NCBI GenBank assembly: GCA_013695265.1
Contig: JACDAU010000489.1
Span: 1-12,731, forward strand
Direction of reading: 5' to 3'
Source: Chloroflexia bacterium
GTDB lineage: Bacteria; Chloroflexota; Chloroflexia; Thermobaculales; Thermobaculaceae
DNA length: 12,731 nt
Shown: positions 1-7,217 of the stretch, one piece after another
Position numbering within the stretch: the first letter of the stretch is position 1
How the letters are laid out: the number at the start of each line of letters is the position of its first letter
Notes under the pieces: generated by a model
What the model was told of the DNA's origin: nothing
Seen by the model: the letters and a program-made list of their open reading frames with translations, nothing else
The model's database searches: none
Made by a program: the position numbers and the translations under genes

Positions 1-983
1 AGGGCCGAGGCGTGCTCGCGGCAGACGAGAGCATGGGCACGATCGGCAGCCGCTTCAAGGCAGTGGGAATCGAGTCCACGGAGGAATCGCGGCGAGACTA
101 CCGGGAGCTGCTGCTCACCACGCCGAACATCAGCGAGTACCTGAGCGGCGTCATCCTGTTCGATGAGACGCTGCGACAGAACGCGTCCGACGGCGAACCC
201 TTCGCCCAAAAGCTCAAGGAAAATGGCATCATCTCCGGCATCAAGGTTGATGCCGGGGCCAAGGACATGGCGCTCGCGCCCGGCGAGAAGGTCACGGAAG
301 GACTCGACGGACTTCGGGATCGGCTGGAGGAGTACCGGGATCTCGGCGCGCGCTTCGCGAAGTGGCGCGCTGTAATTACTATCGGTGAGGGGATCCCTAC
401 CACGCGCTGCATCGAGAGCAACGCCGAGGCGCTCGCGCGCTACGCCGCGCTCTGCCAGGAGGCGGACATTGTGCCGATCGTGGAGCCGGAGGTGCTCATC
501 GACGGCGACCACAGCATCGAACACTGCGCCGAAGTCACGGTGGCCACGCTGCACGCTACCTTCAACGCGATTCACCGGCACCGGGTGCATCTCAAGGGGC
601 TGCTCCTCAAGCCGAACATGGTGATCTCCGGCAAAGGTTGCTCGGTACAGGCGGATATTGAGCAGGTGGCGGTGGCCACAGTGGAGTGTCTGCTGCGCAC
701 CGTGCCTGCGGCGTTGCCGGGCGTGGTGTTCCTCTCGGGCGGTCAGGGCGATCAGCAGGCGACCGCGCATCTGAACGCCATGCACCGCACGTACCCGAAC
801 TTGTCCTGGGTGCTCACGTTCTCGTACGCTCGTGCGTTGCAGGACCTGGCGATGAAGACCTGGGCGGGCAAGCCGGAGAACGTTGAGGCAGCCCAGCAGG
901 CGTTCGCCCACCGGGCACGGCTGAATGCCGCAGCAAGTCAGGGCGAGTACAACGAGGAAATGGAGGAACCCACAGCGGCGTAG
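1..983 (+). CDS. Class I fructose-bisphosphate aldolase (5' truncated by window edge)
   Basis: Cleaves fructose 1,6-bisphosphate to dihydroxyacetone phosphate and glyceraldehyde 3-phosphate through a Schiff base, in cytosolic glycolysis and gluconeogenesis. The reading frame is already open at base 3 and encodes GRGVLAADES, the N-terminal class I signature, so the true start is upstream and the GTG at 12 is an internal Val codon. Counting that Val as residue 1, the visible catalytic set is Asp5 (LAADES), Lys in GIKVD, Lys117 (FAKWR), Glu158 and Glu160 (VEPEV) and the Schiff-base Lys200 (LLLKPNM). The visible 323 residues suggest that only a few dozen N-terminal residues are missing from a typical chain of about 340 to 360. 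The C-terminus carries a Tyr (QGEYNEE) where the family has its mobile tail Tyr. The stop is TAG, and it converges on the solute-binding protein gene with only 10 bases between. Family assignment is near certain. Confidence 0.96.
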   Translation, partial: GRGVLAADESMGTIGSRFKAVGIESTEESRRDYRELLLTTPNISEYLSGVILFDETLRQNASDGEPFAQKLKENGIISGIKVDAGAKDMALAPGEKVTEGLDGLRDRLEEYRDLGARFAKWRAVITIGEGIPTTRCIESNAEALARYAALCQEADIVPIVEPEVLIDGDHSIEHCAEVTVATLHATFNAIHRHRVHLKGLLLKPNMVISGKGCSVQADIEQVAVATVECLLRTVPAALPGVVFLSGGQGDQQATAHLNAMHRTYPNLSWVLTFSYARALQDLAMKTWAGKPENVEAAQQAFAHRARLNAAASQGEYNEEMEEPTAA

Positions 984-993
984 GGTCGTTGTA

Positions 994-2730
994 TCACTCG
1001 CCGTCGCGGACGTACCACTGCTCGACATCGGCGTGCTGGATGGCGGACCAGTAGGTCGCGGCAGCGCCCACGAGGCGGTTGTTCTGGACGAGCACGACCT
1101 TTGTGCTCCCGAGCGGCACGGCGGGGACATCCTTGATCAGCGTCCGGTGGACTAACTGGTACGCCTGCAGCCGTTGTGCAAGGTCTTGCCGCCGAAGTCC
1201 TTGTGCGAGTCCCAGGTCCGCCAAGCGGCTGCTGTATCGCCCTGCGTTGAAGCCGTCCGGGTACGCGCCCGTCGACCACAGATAGCTGTCATCGGGGTCT
1301 GCATCCCCGGAAACGCTCACGAGCGCAACCTGAAAGTCGTGGGTGCCGAATAGCCGGTTCGCGAACTTCTCCCACCCCTCCCGAAGCACCCGCACCCGAA
1401 CACCTACCGCTTTCCAGTTCGCTACGATCTGCGTGATCGCTGGATCGTAGCTGCCGCCGAATAGCTCCGGGAAGGACCTGGGCACCCTGTTGGTCAGCAG
1501 CGTGATCGTGAGCGGTGTTCCGCCCTTCTGGAGCACACCATCGCCATCGACATCCTCCCATCCCGCACGGGCGAGCAGGGTCTTCGCCTGCTCCAGATCG
1601 TAGTGATAGAGCGGGTCCGAAGCAGGTTGATGGGCGGGGCTGGTGGGTGGCTGGAAGTGCACTGCGGGACGAAGTTCCCCTTGCATCGCCTTCGCAATCG
1701 CCTCGGTGTTCAGCGCGTGTGCGAGCGCCCGGCGCAGCCTGGGATCGGTCATCTCCCCACCCTGCCCCGGATCAAGGTTGAACGTGAGCATCGTCATAGT
1801 TGGGGTGTCCATCGGCGCTTGAACGAGAAAGTCCTGTTTGGCGAGCGCTCTGGCGAGCGGCGGCGACAGCCACGCCAGGTCGATCTCCCCACCGCTCATT
1901 GCCTGCTGCACCTGTGTGCTGTCGGCGAGCACGCGGATGCTGTAGCGATCAATGAGCGGCTGACCAGCATGGTAGCGCTCGTTCGCAACCAGTTCGATTC
2001 CCTGTCGCTGCCGCCCACCCGCCCACCGAAACGGCCCCGTCCCCACTGGCTGCTTCCATTCCAGGAGCGCCTTGTGTAAACGCTCACCCTGTAGCCGCGC
2101 AAATGGCTTGCGTGGAATGATGGGGACGGTCGCCAATCGCGCGAGAAATGGTGCGTAGGGCTCGGCAAGCGTGAAGCGGATGCGGCCAGGGCCGGAGGCC
2201 GCGACCGCGGTGATGCGCTCGGCGTATGGCTGGAGCGGCGTTCCGATCACGGGATCGCGCAGGACGCCATACGACCAGACAACATCAGAAACCGTCACCG
2301 GTCGACCGTCGTGCCACCGGAGCCCTGGGCGCAGCGTGAAGATGTAGGACCGACCATCACGCCCTATGGCCACGTCCGAAGCCAGGGAGGAGACCGGCTC
2401 GCGTGTCCTGGGGTCAATCTCCATCAGGCCGTCAAAGAGCAGTGAGAAGAGCCGCGAATCCGACTCGTTCTCGATGAAGAGCGGGTTGAGCGTCCGGGGA
2501 TAGCGCGGTATCGCCTCCGTGAGATGCCCACCGACGACGGGCGACTGTGTCGCGACTGGCTCCGGAGGGGAGGGGGTCGCGCCCTCCTCGCCGGTGGGCA
2601 GGGCGTTGAGCTCATCGCTCCGTGCGCTGGTGGTCTGCGCCACCGGTGGCGTCGCCGTGGGATCGCCACCGCCGGGCAGGGAACACCCCACCAGCAGCAC
2701 GCTCAGGAGCAGGACCATCAGGCGTTGCAC
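994..2730 (-). CDS. Peptide/oligopeptide ABC-type solute-binding lipoprotein (family 5, DppA/OppA-like)
   Basis: A 578-residue extracytoplasmic binding protein of the kind that delivers peptides or related solutes to an ABC permease. The N-terminus has a short charged/hydrophobic stretch ending in the lipobox LLVG-Cys16, so it should be lipid-anchored. A Pro/Thr/Ser-rich linker follows to about residue 65. The family-5 fold follows, with the hallmark FTLRPGLRWHDGRPVT around residues 131-146, VGTGPFRW, and a C-terminal DPDDSYLWSTGAYPDG segment. The GTG start overlaps the hisS stop by one base (TAGTG). AGGAG lies 11 bases upstream of it; an ATG at 2716-2718 (codon 5) is an alternative start but sits 23 bases from that site. 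No permease or ATPase subunit genes are adjacent, so it is an orphan component and its ligand is unknown. Lipoprotein and family assignment are strong; substrate is not determinable here. Confidence 0.93.
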   Translation of the reverse strand: MQRLMVLLLSVLLVGCSLPGGGDPTATPPVAQTTSARSDELNALPTGEEGATPSPPEPVATQSPVVGGHLTEAIPRYPRTLNPLFIENESDSRLFSLLFDGLMEIDPRTREPVSSLASDVAIGRDGRSYIFTLRPGLRWHDGRPVTVSDVVWSYGVLRDPVIGTPLQPYAERITAVAASGPGRIRFTLAEPYAPFLARLATVPIIPRKPFARLQGERLHKALLEWKQPVGTGPFRWAGGRQRQGIELVANERYHAGQPLIDRYSIRVLADSTQVQQAMSGGEIDLAWLSPPLARALAKQDFLVQAPMDTPTMTMLTFNLDPGQGGEMTDPRLRRALAHALNTEAIAKAMQGELRPAVHFQPPTSPAHQPASDPLYHYDLEQAKTLLARAGWEDVDGDGVLQKGGTPLTITLLTNRVPRSFPELFGGSYDPAITQIVANWKAVGVRVRVLREGWEKFANRLFGTHDFQVALVSVSGDADPDDSYLWSTGAYPDGFNAGRYSSRLADLGLAQGLRRQDLAQRLQAYQLVHRTLIKDVPAVPLGSTKVVLVQNNRLVGAAATYWSAIQHADVEQWYVRDGE

Positions 2731-4067
2731 TACGCGGGCGTCTCCTGTGTTGCCGCGATCATCGCGCGCAAGTGCGTTGCAGCGCCATGGCGCGCGACGG
2801 GGCGCTGCTCCCCGGTGACCATGTCGCGAACCGTGACCTCGTCGCGAGCGTGCTCGTCCGGCCCCGCCAGGATAGTCAGTGGAATGCCGAGCTTGTCCGC
2901 GTGCGTGAGCTGCCTGCGCAAGTTTCCGGGAGCGCCCAGGTACACCTCCGTCGGCACTCCGGCCAACCGCAGTTCCATCGACAAGGTCAGGGCGTTCGGC
3001 AATGCATTCTCATCCCACACTGTAACGAGTACATCGGCGGAAACACGAGGCGCCGGCGTCAGGTGCAACTCCTCCAGCACCTCCATGATCCGTTCAAGCC
3101 CCAGGCTGGTGCCAACCGTCGGCAGCGGGCGGCCTGCGAAGGCGCCAACGAGGTCGTCGTAGCGCCCGCCACCAGTCACGCTGCCCACCTTTGGCTCCTC
3201 GACAAGCGTCTCAAACACGATGCCGGTATAGTAATCGAGGCCGCGGGCGAGCGCGGGATCCACGGTACAGGCGCGGGGTTCGACACCGAAGCACGGGAGA
3301 AGGTCAAGCACCGCACGCATCTCTCGCACGCCCGACACTCCTTCTGAGTCGGCTGCAAGATACCGTTCCAGGGTATCGAGCACCTCGGCGTTCTCCCCTT
3401 CGATCGAGACCAGCTCGAGCACCCGGTCCGACGCTTCTGCGGCAAGCCCCGCGTTGAGCAGCTCCGCTCGGACACCGTCTGCCCCGATCTTGCTCAGCTT
3501 ATCAATGGAGCGATAGATGTGTCCCGCCTGCCCCGGTGAGGCGCCGGAGTAGCGGGCGAGTGCCGAGAGCGTCTTGCGGTTGTTGAGCGCGATGCGGTAC
3601 GTAGAAAAGCCCACAGCCGTGAGACACTCGCTGACGACAGCGAGGATCTCAGCGTCTGCCGAAGGTTGCGCCGTGCCGACCGTGTCGACATCGCACTGCC
3701 AGAACTCGCGGAAGCGCCCACGTTGCGGTCGCTCGGCACGCCAGACGGGGGCGATGTGATACCGTTTGAACGGCATGGGAAGGTCCGGGTGCATACCGAT
3801 CACGCGCGCAAGCGGCACGGTGAGATCGTAGCGCAGCGCCACCTCCCGACCACCCCGGTCGGCAAAGCGGTACATCAGGGTTTGGGCTTCTTCGCTGCTC
3901 TTCCCGTCGAACGTCTCCGCGTACTCGAGCGTCGGCGTCTCCCACGGGAGAAAGCCGTACGACTGAAACACCCGCTCGAACGTGCCGATGACGTGCTTTC
4001 GCAGGGCCATCGTTTGGGGCAGGAAGTCCCGGAAGCCCTTCAAGCGCTGCGCCGACGTCCGTGCCAA
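2730..4067 (-). CDS. hisS: Histidyl-tRNA synthetase (HisRS)
   Basis: Class II aminoacyl-tRNA synthetase charging tRNA-His with histidine in the cytosol; 445 residues, a normal length. Visible in order: N-terminal RLKGFRDFLP; motif 1 region; motif 2 with PVWRAERPQRGRFREFWQ; the histidine-specific HisA block LDYYTGIVFE; motif 3 GTSLGLERI; and a C-terminal anticodon-binding domain (roughly residues 340-430, VLVTVWDENALP onward). The start is TTG: AGAGGA at 4075-4080 lies 7 bases upstream of it and the conserved N-terminus begins directly after, so no later start is needed. The stop TAG overlaps the GTG start of the downstream lipoprotein gene, implying co-transcription and translational coupling. 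A candidate promoter lies at 4188-4196, giving a leader of about 113 bases with several potential hairpins. I saw no T-box sequence. Confidence 0.97.
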   Translation of the reverse strand: MARTSAQRLKGFRDFLPQTMALRKHVIGTFERVFQSYGFLPWETPTLEYAETFDGKSSEEAQTLMYRFADRGGREVALRYDLTVPLARVIGMHPDLPMPFKRYHIAPVWRAERPQRGRFREFWQCDVDTVGTAQPSADAEILAVVSECLTAVGFSTYRIALNNRKTLSALARYSGASPGQAGHIYRSIDKLSKIGADGVRAELLNAGLAAEASDRVLELVSIEGENAEVLDTLERYLAADSEGVSGVREMRAVLDLLPCFGVEPRACTVDPALARGLDYYTGIVFETLVEEPKVGSVTGGGRYDDLVGAFAGRPLPTVGTSLGLERIMEVLEELHLTPAPRVSADVLVTVWDENALPNALTLSMELRLAGVPTEVYLGAPGNLRRQLTHADKLGIPLTILAGPDEHARDEVTVRDMVTGEQRPVARHGAATHLRAMIAATQETPA

Positions 4068-4074
4068 GGCGTAA

Positions 4075-4080
4075 TCCTCT
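4075..4080 (-). promoter_or_regulatory. Ribosome binding site deciding the hisS TTG start
   Basis: The minus strand reads AGAGGA here, followed by a 7-base spacer and TTG. No ATG or GTG is in frame at a better spacing, so this supports the TTG as the true hisS start. Confidence 0.6.
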
Positions 4081-4160
4081 CTCGTGGGGCGATCCGGAAT
4101 TGTAGGGGTTGTGCAAACCCGGTGAAGATGGTAGGGACACGGAATGCCTGGCCCTACGTT

Positions 4161-4185
4161 GTCGTACCGAATGAGCTAGTACGAC
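4161..4185. promoter_or_regulatory. Perfect 7-base inverted repeat overlapping the predicted hisS transcription start
   Basis: GTCGTAC, 11 bases, GTACGAC. The repeat begins 2 bases downstream of the -10 element, so it would cover the start site. It could be an operator for a dimeric repressor or a hairpin at the mRNA 5' end. A repeat of this size can arise by chance in a few hundred bases; its position is the main argument. Confidence 0.35.
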
Positions 4186-4187
4186 GA

Positions 4188-4196
4188 AGTATAGCA
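4188..4196 (-). promoter_or_regulatory. Candidate extended -10 promoter for hisS
   Basis: The minus strand reads TGCTATACT: an extended -10 (TGn) directly followed by TATACT, 5 of 6 to TATAAT. No good -35 hexamer sits 16 to 18 bases upstream, which is acceptable for an extended -10 promoter. Transcription would begin near 4181, about 113 bases before the TTG start of hisS. Confidence 0.5.
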
Positions 4197-4202
4197 CGGA
4201 CC

Positions 4203-4226
4203 AGCCGACGGCTTGGGCCGTCAGCT
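4203..4226. repeat. GC-rich hairpin (10-base stem with one mismatch, 4-base loop)
   Basis: AGC-c-GACGGC, loop TTGG, GCCGTC-a-GCT. Stable in either transcript orientation, but no T tract follows on either strand, so it is not a canonical intrinsic terminator. It lies about 250 bases past the stop of the membrane protein gene and just upstream of the hisS -10. It may help end transcription arriving from 4476 or simply occupy the -35 region. Confidence 0.4.
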
Positions 4227-4475
4227 ACCAGCCAAAGGCAGACCTGCCCCCGTCAAATCTTCTGCCTCCAATCTCTGCCATGACATTCTGAGCCGCTGCG
4301 AAAAATCGTGTCGCCGAGTACAAACCCTGCGCAGCGTTTACCCTCGGGCGCAGCGAAGAGTTATGAGCGTGTCCTGAGCCTGCGCAGTGGATGACAGACG
4401 ACGGTAATCAGACGGAACCGGAAGTACTGGTGCACAGGGGAATACTCGCGTTTTGCTCGTGCGCCCCCTGCTCAG

Positions 4476-5129
4476 CTACCCAAGGGGGGCGATGTACCGG
4501 ACCATTACCCAGAAGTAGCACGCGCTGCCGCCAAGCACGAACAGGTGCCAGATCTCGTGGAAGCCGAACACGCCGGGGAAAGGGTTCGGGCGCTCCATCC
4601 CCAGCACGATCGCCCCTGTCGTGTATACCACGCCACCGGCAATGATCCACGTGATGCCGTCCGTGGGCAGCGCGCGGTAGACCTCTGGCGTAGCAATCAC
4701 CGCCACCCATCCCATCCCAATATACAAAGCGATGGAAAGCCAGCTTGGGGCGTGCATGTAAAAAACCTTGAACAAGACGCCGCCGATGGCGAGACCCCAT
4801 ATGGTGGCGAGCAAGCTCCATCCCCACACGCCATTCAAGGCGATGGCGCAGATCGGTGTGTAGGTTCCCGCGATCAGCACGTAGATCATCATGTGGTCCA
4901 GCCGCCGCCACGGTGGCACCCCGCCAACTGGGAGTGGCATGCAATGATACAGAGCGCTCGCGCTGTACAACAGCACCATGCTGATCCCGAAAACGCCGAA
5001 AGCCACCAGGTGCTTCGGCTTCCCGGCATCAATTGCCATCCAGAGCAGCACGACGAGCCCCACAACCGCGAGTACCGCTCCCGCGATGTGCGTCAGCCCG
5101 TTCACGGGTTCCCGCATCTTCCTGATCAA
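4476..5129 (-). CDS. Hemolysin III / PAQR-family seven-helix membrane protein
   Basis: A 217-residue integral membrane protein of the HlyIII/YqfA family, the bacterial branch of the PAQR (progestin and adipoQ receptor) superfamily. These are putative metal-dependent hydrolases; the haemolytic activity of the name is poorly supported as a native role. Conserved family landmarks are all present: EPVNGLTH (Glu7, His14), YSASALYH (Ser56 to His62), RRLDH (Asp78, His79), GTYTP (88-92), and the terminal HEIWH (His191, His195), whose histidines with the earlier His are the expected metal ligands. About seven hydrophobic segments are visible (roughly 12-32, 40-60, 80-97, 100-120, 128-148, 158-176, 190-213). 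The start is TTG with AGGAGG 7 bases upstream (5137-5142); an ATG at codon 5 has its Shine-Dalgarno too close. It stands alone and is divergent from aroB. Confidence 0.92.
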   Translation of the reverse strand: MIRKMREPVNGLTHIAGAVLAVVGLVVLLWMAIDAGKPKHLVAFGVFGISMVLLYSASALYHCMPLPVGGVPPWRRLDHMMIYVLIAGTYTPICAIALNGVWGWSLLATIWGLAIGGVLFKVFYMHAPSWLSIALYIGMGWVAVIATPEVYRALPTDGITWIIAGGVVYTTGAIVLGMERPNPFPGVFGFHEIWHLFVLGGSACYFWVMVRYIAPLG

Positions 5130-5367
5130 GCGTCCCCCTCCTCACCTTTCAGCGGCGTCCTACATTCGCAGATTCCGTGCCCACTGCTGGACCACCCAGA
5201 CGTCTCTTGGCACACACACGAGACTTGGTCGCAGCGGGTCGTTCGCTCTGCCTGGTACTCGACCGGTGACCCGGCAGAACCAGCGTACATGTCGATCAGA
5301 GAGTCACGTATGTTACACAGTGTGCCGAAATAGCTAACACCTCAGCGTGTAGCCAGGTACGCCTCGT
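5130..5367. other. Divergent intergenic region between the hlyIII gene and aroB
   Basis: Apart from the Shine-Dalgarno of the minus-strand gene at its left end and the aro promoter starting at 5368, I see no gene, strong hairpin or clear minus-strand promoter. A weak 5-base dyad TGTTA/TAACA lies at 5311-5339. The promoter of the hlyIII gene must be in here but has no recognisable consensus. Confidence 0.5.
5137..5142 (-). promoter_or_regulatory. Strong ribosome binding site deciding the TTG start of the hlyIII gene
   Basis: The minus strand reads AGGAGG with a 7-base spacer to TTG at 5127-5129. This favours TTG over the in-frame ATG at 5115-5117. Confidence 0.7.
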
Positions 5368-5396
5368 TTGACAACGCAGGGTCCGCGCCGTATATT
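5368..5396 (+). promoter_or_regulatory. Near-consensus sigma-70-type promoter of the aro operon, placed for a leaderless aroB mRNA
   Basis: TTGACA (5368-5373, 6 of 6 to the -35 consensus), a 17-base spacer, then TATATT (5391-5396, 5 of 6 to the -10). The -10 is followed by 7 bases and then the aroB ATG at 5404. The usual start distance would put +1 at or within a base or two of that A. No Shine-Dalgarno precedes the ATG, as expected if the transcript is leaderless. The TTG of the -35 box is also an in-frame upstream start codon for aroB, which could mislead start-site callers. Confidence 0.75.
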
Positions 5397-5403
5397 TACG
5401 CCC

Positions 5404-6456
5404 ATGCATCCCCTGCACACAGGCCATGATACCCTCCCGCAGTTGCCCCGTCTGCTCGCGAATCTTGGACTCTCCGGCTCAGCGTTCGTGGTCAGTGATG
5501 AGCACGTGCTACCGCAGTATGGCGAGCACGTACGCTCGCTCCTGGAACGTGCCGACTGGCGCGTTGCCACGAGGGCGGTACCTGCGGGGGAGGCCTCGAA
5601 GAGCCTGCTGTGTGCCGCAGACCTGTGGGATTGGCTGGCGTCGGAGCGTGCCGAGCGGCGGGATACCGTCATTGCTCTTGGCGGTGGCGTGGTCGGTGAT
5701 CTGGCGGGATGGGTTGCCGCGAGCTACCTGCGTGGGCTGAACGTCGTACAAATACCGACGACTCTGCTCGCACAGGTGGATGCGAGCATCGGGGGGAAGA
5801 CGGGGATCGATCACCCGCGCGCGAAGAACCTGATCGGCGCCATCTATCCCCCGCGCCTTACCTTCGTCGATACCTCCTTCCTGTCCAGCCTGCCCGAGCG
5901 CGAGCTGCGGAGCGGTTGGGCGGAAGTCGTGAAGACAGCACTCATCGGGGACGCCGATCTCTTCGCTTACCTGCAAGCGAACGTCCGCACCCTCACAACG
6001 CTGGAGCCAGCGTCCTTGGCGCACGTCGTTGGGCGGTGCGCGGCGATCAAGCTGGCGGTCGTGACCGAAGACCCAACGGAGCAGGGGCGCCGAGTGATCC
6101 TCAACTACGGACACACGATCGGCCACGCAATCGAGGCCGCTGCCGGGTATGGCATGATGACGCACGGCGAGGCAGTCGCGGTTGGGATGCGCGGTGCGGC
6201 ACTGATCGCTACGGAGATGGGCCTGCTCGACCCCGTGATCGCGGCGCAGCAGGCAGAGACGCTCGCGTCCTACGGGCTGCCTGAGCGCGCACCAGCGGTC
6301 GAGCCAGAGCGGGTGATGGAGGCAATGCGCCTGGACAAAAAGGTGATCTCCGGCGGACAGCGGTGGGTGCTGCTGCGCGATGTCGGCGAGACCGAGGTGT
6401 GCACGGATGTCTCGACGACGCTCATCCAGCGGGTCTTGGAGGAGTGCATCGCATGA
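5404..6456 (+). CDS. aroB: 3-Dehydroquinate synthase
   Basis: Converts DAHP to 3-dehydroquinate, the second step of the shikimate pathway, using NAD and a divalent metal in the cytosol. With the ATG at 5404 the protein is 350 residues. Visible: GGGVVGDLAG nucleotide-binding loop (93-102), IPTTLLAQVDASIGGKTGID (117-136), and the metal ligands Glu174 (GWAE), His237 (NYGHTIGHA) and His254 (THGE). The start is debatable: an upstream in-frame TTG at 5368 would add 12 residues and give a fuller first beta strand. That TTG, however, is the first half of a perfect -35 box whose start point falls on the ATG, so I prefer the ATG as a leaderless start. It is first of four tightly packed genes; its TGA overlaps the next ATG by four bases (ATGA). 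Confidence 0.95.
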   Translation: MHPLHTGHDTLPQLPRLLANLGLSGSAFVVSDEHVLPQYGEHVRSLLERADWRVATRAVPAGEASKSLLCAADLWDWLASERAERRDTVIALGGGVVGDLAGWVAASYLRGLNVVQIPTTLLAQVDASIGGKTGIDHPRAKNLIGAIYPPRLTFVDTSFLSSLPERELRSGWAEVVKTALIGDADLFAYLQANVRTLTTLEPASLAHVVGRCAAIKLAVVTEDPTEQGRRVILNYGHTIGHAIEAAAGYGMMTHGEAVAVGMRGAALIATEMGLLDPVIAAQQAETLASYGLPERAPAVEPERVMEAMRLDKKVISGGQRWVLLRDVGETEVCTDVSTTLIQRVLEECIA

Positions 6457-6908
6457 GAGTGCTATTGCTGCATGGGCCGAACCTGAATATCCTCGGCAAG
6501 CGCAAACCCGAGGTGTATGGGCATACGACGATGAAGCAGACAAACGACATGGTCCGCGCCCGTGCCGAAGTGCTCGACTGCGAGCTGGTCGTGTTTCAAA
6601 GTAACCACGAGGGCGACCTGGTTGACCATCTGCACCGATACCTCGGCGAGTGTGATGGCGTGGTGATCAACCCCGGCGCGCTCACTCACTACGGGATCTC
6701 ACTGCGCGAGGCGCTGGAGGCCATCACCGTGCCAGTTGTGGAGGTACACCTCTCAAACATTCACGCGCGCGAGGAGTGGCGGCGCCTGTCCGTGATCTCC
6801 CCGGTCACGATCGGGCAGGTGATCGGCTTTGGACCACATGGATACATCGCCGCGCTGGAGTTGCTGCTCGCATACCTCGCCGACGCGCAGCGCGTGGAGA
6901 GGGGGTAG
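6453..6908 (+). CDS. aroQ: 3-Dehydroquinate dehydratase, type II
   Basis: Dehydrates 3-dehydroquinate to 3-dehydroshikimate, the step right after AroB. The type II enzyme is a small flavodoxin-like protein forming dodecamers; this one is 151 residues, the usual size. Visible motifs: HGPNLNILGKRKPEVYG (7-23), containing the lid Arg17 and catalytic Tyr22; FQSNHEGDLVD; INPGALTHYGISLREAL with the substrate-binding Asn and His; and EVHLSN followed by IHAREEWRR with binding Arg residues. The common THTS is THYG here. The ATG overlaps the aroB stop (ATGA), with GGAGGAG at 6438-6444 inside aroB, 8 bases upstream. Translational coupling to aroB is likely. Note that aroQ is also used as a family name for some chorismate mutases, including the next gene. 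Confidence 0.96.
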   Translation: MRVLLLHGPNLNILGKRKPEVYGHTTMKQTNDMVRARAEVLDCELVVFQSNHEGDLVDHLHRYLGECDGVVINPGALTHYGISLREALEAITVPVVEVHLSNIHAREEWRRLSVISPVTIGQVIGFGPHGYIAALELLLAYLADAQRVERG

Positions 6909-6911
6909 GGA

Positions 6912-7217
6912 ATGAAGCCGCCAGCCCACTCGGACCCTGCCCTGGCGCTGGACGCCCTGCGAACGCGCATAGATGAGATCGATCGTCGGCTGGTGGATCT
7001 GTTAAACGAACGGGCGCGGGCATCGTTGGAGATCGGGCTGCTCAAGGCGGAGGATCGCGGCAAGGTGTATGTGCCCGAGCGCGAGGTCATGGTGTACTCT
7101 AACATCCTGAGCGCGAACCGCGGGCCGCTGCCGGATAACTCCCTGAAGAACATTTACGACCACATCATCGCGGAGTCGCGGGCACTGCAGCACGCGCGCA
7201 AGCCCGGCGATCGATGA
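6912..7217 (+). CDS. Chorismate mutase, AroQ-class (all-helical)
   Basis: Rearranges chorismate to prephenate, the branch point to phenylalanine and tyrosine. It is a 101-residue stand-alone domain with no prephenate dehydratase or dehydrogenase fused. Aligned by eye to the E. coli AroQ-class domain, the active-site set is present: Arg17 (LRTRID), Arg34 (NERAR), Lys45 (LLKAED), Arg57 (PERE), Ser89 and Gln93 (ESRALQ). The segment VYVPERE followed by NRGPL resembles the mutase domains fused to DAHP synthase in some Gram-positive bacteria. The ATG is 3 bases after the preceding TAG, with a purine-rich stretch ahead (GGAGAGGGGG). Its own TGA overlaps the next ATG by four bases. Co-expression with aroB and the dehydratase is expected. 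Confidence 0.94.
   Translation: MKPPAHSDPALALDALRTRIDEIDRRLVDLLNERARASLEIGLLKAEDRGKVYVPEREVMVYSNILSANRGPLPDNSLKNIYDHIIAESRALQHARKPGDR

Larger units (their letters stand above)
4068..4475. other. 408-base intergenic region upstream of hisS and downstream of the hlyIII gene
   Basis: No convincing gene lies here; short plus-strand frames crossing it are shadows of hisS or of the membrane protein gene. It holds the hisS promoter candidate (4188-4196), an inverted repeat over the predicted start site (4161-4185), a GC-rich hairpin (4203-4226), and leader dyads GTAGGG/CCCTAC (4131-4136 with 4152-4157) and GGGTT/AACCC near 4105-4120. The 8-base palindrome CTGCGCAG occurs twice (4327-4334 and 4380-4387). 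From about 4227 to 4326 I see nothing specific. No tRNA, T-box or transposon end was found. Confidence 0.6.

Noticed and set aside
12..14. GTG at 12 as the aldolase start
   Set aside because: The conserved GRG of the signature is encoded upstream of it in the same frame, so it is an internal Val.
4068..4200. T-box riboswitch ahead of hisS
   Set aside because: T-boxes often precede synthetase genes, but the conserved T-box bulge sequence and specifier stem are not found in this leader.
4545..5333. 262-residue plus-strand frame across the hlyIII gene
   Set aside because: His/Pro-rich mirror of a conserved seven-helix protein.
5368..5403. TTG at 5368 as the aroB start (12 extra residues)
   Set aside because: The TTG is the first half of an exact TTGACA -35 box with a well-spaced -10 whose start point is the ATG at 5404. 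No Shine-Dalgarno supports the TTG. I keep some doubt, since the extra residues could complete the first beta strand.
5509..6543. 344-residue open frame antisense to aroB
   Set aside because: It is the mirror of a strongly conserved gene in a GC-rich genome, Arg/His/Cys-rich, with no family features.
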